A DNA stretch of 64,000 bases from Balaenoptera acutorostrata. Taxonomy: Eukaryota > Chordata > Mammalia > Artiodactyla > Balaenopteridae. The number at the start of each line of letters is the position of its first letter. The first letter of the stretch is position 1. Of the stretch, positions 58,690-64,000 are shown in pieces. The position numbers and the translations under genes were made by a program. The notes beneath the pieces were generated by a model. That model ran no database searches. It was not told the DNA's origin and saw only the letters and a list, made by a program, of their open reading frames with translations. The DNA is taken from assembly GCF_949987535.1 (NCBI RefSeq), contig NC_080075.1:37632269-37696268 (forward strand), in the 5' to 3' direction.

Positions 58690-58850
58690 TCCTGGGTTGA
58701 CGACTTCTCTCTGACCCTAATGGGCCGAGTGACCTTGGGCAAGTTACCACACCTCTTGGGGCCTTGGTTTCCTCGTCATTAAAACCAGGGAGTTAAGGAG
58801 GATCACCAAGGCCATGCAATTCTGAAGCTCACAATTCTACACCTTCTTTC
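58690..58850 (-). repeat. MIR SINE (minus strand)
   Basis: 'gtgaccttgggcaagttacc', 'acacctcttggggccttggt' and 'ttcctcgtcattaaaacc' are reverse-orientation MIR words. Confidence 0.75.
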
Positions 58851-59561
58851 CTTTGCCTCATTCTTCGAGTCTACCTTGCTATTCATGGAAATATTTTCAT
58901 AGGAAAACCGAGGTCACTACAGCCAAGTATTCTCCTCCCTACAGGTTATGTAAAAAAAAAAGAGGATAGAGTTGGAAACAATTAGATAAAAATAACTTCA
59001 TTGTCAAATTTACAGACAAAGAACCCACAAAAATATGCAAACCCCAAGAGCAAATACTGTTTTTGAACGTTTCACTCCTTTATCATGAAGTGTTTTTAAT
59101 CTGATGAAAGTGGTCTTTTCTTCATGATTGGAGATTACCTAGTTAGAAGTTGTTGGGTCTATGCCTGCCCTTGAATGAGCGGTTGAGCCTGTGCTTAAGA
59201 CTCGGGAGACCAGAAGTGTTCAGAGTTCATGGACAGCCAGGTCATCACTACAGCAGAATGCAAAGCATCTGTCCCATCACTGGGCTGTTTCTAAACTTTC
59301 ACTCCTCCCTCTACCCAGAAATCTTGGCAATCAATGGCATGACTTCAAGGGACCGACATCCCAGCCACAATTGGCATTGTTAAGTACCTTTTCATCCGAC
59401 TTTGTCCCTTCTTTCCACTTTGCCTCTAAAATGTCTGGAAAGCAGGAATCCTGCTATACACGCCCTTGCTAAGCCCCATGGCATCTAGGGGAAAGTAAGA
59501 GTGTCAGCCAGCCTCTTTCTAAGTGCCACGAACCATGCCATCTGCACTCCATTCTTTAGGC
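58851..59561. other. unclassified stretch
   Basis: No gene or nameable repeat recognised. Confidence 0.3.
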
Positions 59562-59780
59562 CAGCGATTCTCAACAAGGGACAGTTTGTCCTCTTCCCCA
59601 CTCCAGGGACATTTGGCCATATGTAGAAACATTTTTGACTGTCACAAGTGAGGACAGGGGAGCTACTGGCATCTAGCTGGTGGAGGCCGGAGATGCTTTT
59701 AAGCATGCTACAATGCACAGGACAGCCCTCACAACAAAGGATTATTAGACCCAGAAAGTCCATAATGCTGAGAAACCCTG
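59562..59780 (+). repeat. MER20 hAT MITE
   Basis: Starts 'cagcgattctcaacaaggg' and ends 'gctgagaaaccctg'. Internal 'gggacatttggccatatgt', 'ttgactgtcacaagtgagg', 'ggcatctagctggtggaggc' and 'acaatgcacaggacagccc' follow the MER20 order over 219 bp, close to the family length. Flanks ctttaggc/ctttacac agree at 6 of 8, consistent with a decayed hAT duplication. Confidence 0.88.
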
Positions 59781-59794
59781 CTTTACACCACTGA

Positions 59795-59935
59795 AAATTT
59801 CACAGAAATTATGAAATAGATTTTCCCATCCTCATTTTACAGATAAATCTAAAGAGGTTAAGTAACGTCTCCAAAGTCACCTCACAAGGCAATAGAAAGG
59901 CCAGGAACGTATCTCAAGTCTCTGGGTCCAAAGCC
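59795..59935 (+). repeat. MIR SINE (plus strand)
   Basis: 'cctcattttacagataaatc', 'aaagaggttaagtaacgtct' and 'ccaaagtcacctcacaagg' are sense-orientation MIR words. Confidence 0.75.
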
Positions 59936-61794
59936 CCACTCCCTCTCCCTGAATGAATGAATGAACAGAGAATAAATAAAGACACCCTGCTGCTCTGTGA
60001 CAGGGAAGCCAAAAAAGGGCAGACTGCACGAGGGGCAGATGCAGGTTGACCTGAGACCACCTCACTGTTGATGCCCCAAGCCAGATGCTCAGTTAAGACA
60101 TGCTCACGGCCTCTCCAACACTGCTCACTGGAGCTGCCCACCCCAATGGAGTGGAGACAGCGAGGTCAACCAACAGGACCTCACGTTTTTATGACACCGT
60201 CCGGCTCCAGGGGGCTTCTGGGGAAGGCACAGCTACCACTCCCCAGAGTGGCTCACGAGAAAGCTGAGAACTGGAGCTGCAGAGGTGCACATGCAGAAAG
60301 CGTAGGCCAAGACTGGCCACCTGGAGAGCTGGTCGGACCCCTTAGGTCCTTTCTTTCAGGAAATGGAGGTGGATGGGAGAACAGTGATTGGGAATGGTCC
60401 CCACCCCCCGCCGACCCCAACTTCCCCTTGTGGAAAGGCCACCTCTCTATCAGCTAATTGCTTTCAGTTTCTTTGAAAAGTAAGCCATTCACTCCGTAGA
60501 ACCACACACAAGACGGTGGTGGTTTTAAAAGATAACAACTCCCCCCCTCCATAACCTCCCAAAAAGCCTGCTTCACGCTATTAGTAACTGAGATTTCCAC
60601 AGATTGACGACAAGTGCCAGCCTTCATGGTGAAGTGCAGTGGGGAAGGTCAGCTTCCAAACCCTGGTCACTGGAGCCCAGGCTTGGGAAGCCCCCCTCCA
60701 CCCAGTGCCTCCTGGCCCCTCACATCCCCACCAGCCCCTCGGAAACAAGGACCCACTGTCTGAAGCACTGCAGACTACTGCGCTGGATGGAGTAATTAAC
60801 GGCTGCTTCTGTCAACCATTTGCGCTAAAAAGTCTTAAGAATATTCAACTCCCTCAGGCTGTATGCATTAATTAAATCCTTTTTACCTGCTCTCTCAGAC
60901 TTCTCTGGAAGCAGAAGACTGCTGGGGGAGAAGAGAAGTCCTATAGTATATCACACTGCAGACATTAAAACCCATCCATCAGGAGTTTGAAAAGTGCTTT
61001 CGAGGTGCTTAGCATCTGGCCCACTCGTAAGGGCCACTCTCCCAGGGACCAGACCACAGCGACTGAGATGGGTATGAGTTTGCAGCAACCTCCCAAGGAC
61101 ACTACAAGGTTACTGTGGTTCTAGGGTCATCCTCAAAGCACCCATGACTGGTGGAGCTTTTTTTTTATCAACTATTGAGCAGAAGAAACAAAATTTATTA
61201 AATAATACATGATTAGGGTTTGTTTTTGTTTTTTTTTTTTTCACTTTTAACTAAACTTCAGACTTTATTTGGATTTTTCTAGTTTTTCCATTAACATCCC
61301 TTTTCTGTTCCAAGATCTAATCCAGAATAACTTACTGCATTTAGTCAATGCAGTCTCCTCTCATCTACGTCAGTTTCTCAGTCTTTCCAGGCTTTTCATG
61401 ACCCTGACACTTTGGAGTTCTGGTCAGGTATTCTGAGGAATGTCCCTCAATTTAAGTTTGTCTGATGTGTTTCTCATGATTAGACTGAGGTCACAGGTTT
61501 GGGGGAAGAATATCACAGAGATAAAGTACCTCCTCATCGCACCCTCCCAGGAGGTACACACACACACATCACTGGACACGCTCACTTTGATCACCTGGTT
61601 AAGGTGTGTACAGCAGGTTCCTCCACCGAAGGCTCACTCTTTTCCCCCTTCTATAGTCTATTCTTTTGCAGCAAGACACCAAGTCCAGCCCACATTCAAG
61701 GGGGAGTGAAGCATTTTTATCATGCTCTGCCCTAGGACAGACTTCTCAATAAGAAATAGAGATCAATTTTTTCAAAAAAGCATAATCAGGAAGC
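59936..61794. other. unclassified stretch with T-runs near 61160 and 61225-61241
   Basis: Several open frames (for example 60068-60457 and 61440-61709) show no domains, and no repeat family was named. T-runs and a short CA repeat (61557-61569) are the only simple features. Confidence 0.3.
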
Positions 61795-61900
61795 CAGGAC
61801 CTTGGGCTCTAGTTTCAGCTGTGTGACCTGGGAGGCATCACTGCTGCTTCAAATGGTTTGCTCGGCCTCCCCTCTGTAAGATGGGCGGGGTGGCCCTGCC
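61795..61900 (-). repeat. MIR SINE fragment (minus strand)
   Basis: 'gttt cagctgtgtgacctgg' followed by 'cctctgtaagatggg' fits a MIR core in reverse orientation. Short and diverged. Confidence 0.5.
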
Positions 61901-62029
61901 TTCTCCAGAGGGGGGCTGAGGGATCACAGGAGCAAGGCATGTGAAAGGAGTTGCAGCTGCCACGCTGCACCCCATGGCCATGGAAGTTAAACTCCTGCCC
62001 TCTTCCTTGCGTTCCCCTGCACCTGCGAA

Positions 62030-62390
62030 CACACAGCACTTGCCCACTTCGGGCCTCTGCTACCTCTGCCGGAAACACCCTCCTCCCTCTCTCTGCTCAA
62101 ATATCACCCCCCTAGGGAAGTCTTCCTTGACCCTCCTACTTAAAGTAACATTCTCGTACACTCTCTCTATCCCTTCACCCTGCTGAGGTGTTTTTTTGTG
62201 GCTGTCAGCACGACCTGCCATTATATTCTAGTTTTATTTCTATTGTTTGCCCCCTGCACAAGGTTGCTTGCCCCATGAAGAGCAAAGACTTGGTATGTTT
62301 TATTCCCCCATTGAATCCCCAGTGCCTAGGACAGAGCCTGGCTCAAACTAGGCAGAGTGTCAAGAGATATTTTTTGAATGAAGGAATACA
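62030..62390 (+). repeat. L2 3' end
   Basis: 'ctcaaatatcacccccctag', 'gaagtcttccttgaccctcc', 'cttgccccatgaagagcaaa', 'aatccccagtgcctaggaca' and 'gcctggctcaaac', followed by a 'tgaatgaagga' tail, follow the L2 order. Confidence 0.85.
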
Positions 62391-62870
62391 CGGGAATGAT
62401 ATTTTCCTGTGTCTTTACAATGCTTGGTGTCCTTGTAGATTTGTGTACCCTTGGGATAACTACAACATCACACAACCTCCCACCAGGCTTAGAACCACTG
62501 TCTAACCTATTAGTGCCTAAGATTATAATGTTGGATGAAGATACCTCAGACAGGAGAAAGACTATAATATAGGGATGGGAAAATGGTTTTATCTGCCATG
62601 ACACCTGTGGTCCATGGGCAGTGGCTGCCTAGAAACTGTTTTAAGAAAGTTTCTGAGACCAGATATGGGTTCATTAGGACAATGTGTCATGACTGATTTG
62701 TAGTTTTGTAATATCTGCAATGGATAAAAGAACAGGAGCAGTGAGGTGCATGAGATTATATATATATTATTCCTGAGCCTCAGATCATTCCATGGTGAGT
62801 AGCCCTGGTTTTCTAACTAATACAAAATGATTGCCATTTAATCAAATTCCTGTAAAATCACTGCCTATAT
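62391..62870. other. unclassified stretch
   Basis: No gene or nameable repeat recognised. Confidence 0.3.
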
Positions 62871-63104
62871 CAAGGGTTGGTAAATTTTATATATAAAGAA
62901 TCAGTTAGTAAATATTTTAGTATTTATACTATTTAGTATTTAGACATATAGTAGTCTCTGTGGAAACTACTCAATTCTGCCATTGTAGCACAAAAGGGGC
63001 ATAGACAATACATAAATAGTGGGTATAGCTGTATTCCAATAAAACTTTATTTACAAAAACAGGCTCCAGGCTAGATTTGGTGGGCCATAGTTTGCCAACC
63101 TCTG
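62871..63104 (+). repeat. Charlie-type hAT MITE (MER3-like)
   Basis: Left end 'caagggttggtaaat' and right end 'gtttgccaacctctg' are inverted relatives. Inside are 'tctgtggaaactactcaatt', 'ctgccattgtagcacaaaag' and 'ccaataaaactttatttaca', a well-known old MITE body. Flanks gcctatat/acctccat agree at 5 of 8. The family name is given with reserve. Confidence 0.7.
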
Positions 63105-64000
63105 ACCTCCATGAATTTCCCTTCAGAGAACATCTTTCACCAGCCCACTCTCCCTATTCCCCCCACCAAAAAAGCAAGAGCTTTAGAAAAAACAAAAATT
63201 ATTATTCAGCACTTGCTAGATCTTCTGACATCTGCTTACCTAGAGTCCACAGAAATTATTTACATATCAGCATCTTCTGGCACTTTAAGAGATATCAAAA
63301 ATGTCACCAGTCACCAAATGTTTCATTACTGATTGCAAACATCTTTAGAAAAATACCACGGTGGGTTCCTTTCACTGAGTGATTTATTTCAGATATAATT
63401 TCAGTTTAATTAATAGGGGACTCCGTTGTGATCTGGAGGGTGTGAGAATCAGCAGAGAGTCTGTGGTTTGGTTAAGAGGAAACTAGAAACCTGTCTGTGC
63501 CTGTAGAAGGAAAATTTTACAAAAAAAGAAAAAGAAAGCTGGCATTTTTGTGAACATCCGGCCTATACCCTCAATAGAGGAACCAGTGCAATATCTTAGA
63601 AAAGCAGACTAAAAGGAGGTAGAGGAGGAACCAAGAGGTACAAATTAGGAGGGTGTGGGGCGGGGGGGGGGGAATGGTATCTGGCTTATGTACTCCCTGA
63701 AAATAATTCTGTTCCTTAGCTGAATTGCAATCTTTATCTGTACCATACGTCCTTAAAGATCCAAAATCAGCAAAAGCAACAAATCAACAGCACGATTTAT
63801 TAGGCCCCGCCTGGTACCACACAGCAGAAGTCAAGAGACACGGTCCCTGTGCTTGAAGAGCCGAGTCTTCCTTCAAGTGGCTTCATCTGACTTTCTGGCA
63901 TTCTCAAAACATATAATCACTTATCTAAGCAATAAAGCTTATTTTTTGAGGGGGTGCATTTGGAGGGGAGAGGGTTGTTGTTTTCAATTACCAATAAGCA
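63105..64000. other. unclassified stretch; G homopolymer at 63662-63672
   Basis: A G-run follows 'gtgtggggc'. No gene or nameable repeat recognised to the window end. Confidence 0.35.

Overview
This window is mammalian nuclear DNA, and the repeats point to a whale or dolphin (Cetacea) or a close cetartiodactyl relative. The main evidence is several copies of a tRNA-derived SINE of the CHR type. Each has a Pol III A-box-like and B-box-like head, the central phrase 'gggaagatcccacatgcc', the tail 'gacccaacacagccaaaaa' and an A-rich end. Ancient mammalian MIR, L2, MER20, MER5 and L1 relics are also present. There are no bacterial-style genes, and I could not support any exon of a host protein-coding gene. 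The window looks intergenic or deeply intronic, and most of its recognisable content is transposable elements.

Region 1-16 kb is a LINE-1 pile-up. An old minus-strand L1 tail (about 1145-2060) is followed by a plus-strand L1 ('outer L1', about 2125-12850). A SINE (3164-3448) sits inside the outer L1. A second, younger L1 ('inner L1', 5757-10954) splits it and is flanked by a perfect 14-bp target-site duplication. The outer ORF2 reading resumes after the second duplication copy. The inner L1 ends with two A-rich tracts about 160 bp apart, which suggests a 3' transduction. Older minus-strand L1/HAL1-like sequence with another SINE fills 12.9-15.9 kb.

Region 16-30.9 kb is mostly non-repetitive or anciently repetitive: MIR, L2, degenerate medium-reiteration repeats, one CHR SINE with target-site duplication, and a GATA microsatellite. 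Two pairs of related segments were noticed: 17.7/20.6 kb, and 28.77/55.00 kb.

Region 30.9-37.1 kb is an L1 on the minus strand that keeps both termini and has matching target-site duplications (30916-30927 and 37103-37114). Its 1.4-kb 5'UTR has a composite structure: two 269-bp GC-rich tandem monomers, a duplicated A-rich block, and a short tRNA-SINE-like segment in antisense. ORF1 and ORF2 are broken, and about 316 bp of the reverse transcriptase region is missing.

Region 37.6-40.7 kb is the most distinctive object: an almost complete hAT/Charlie-type DNA transposon (37642-40673). It has matching terminal inverted repeats, a 7/8-matching 8-bp target-site duplication, and a BED-finger hAT transposase relic. 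The first 374 codons of that relic are still open. It was later hit by a CHR SINE (38050-38371) with a perfect 15-bp duplication.

Region 40.7-64 kb holds scattered MIR/L2/L1 fragments, a recent 5'-truncated L1 (50396-51145), a CHR SINE with an unusual internal rearrangement (57243-57577), MER20, MER5-like and MER3-like MITEs, and an AT-rich repeat-poor stretch (about 52.45-54.78 kb). That stretch is dense in TAAT cores and is the best candidate for a conserved regulatory element. The elements do not form a pathway. The window is best read as a layered record of insertions: MIR/L2 and old L1, then hAT and outer L1, then CHR SINEs and younger L1s.
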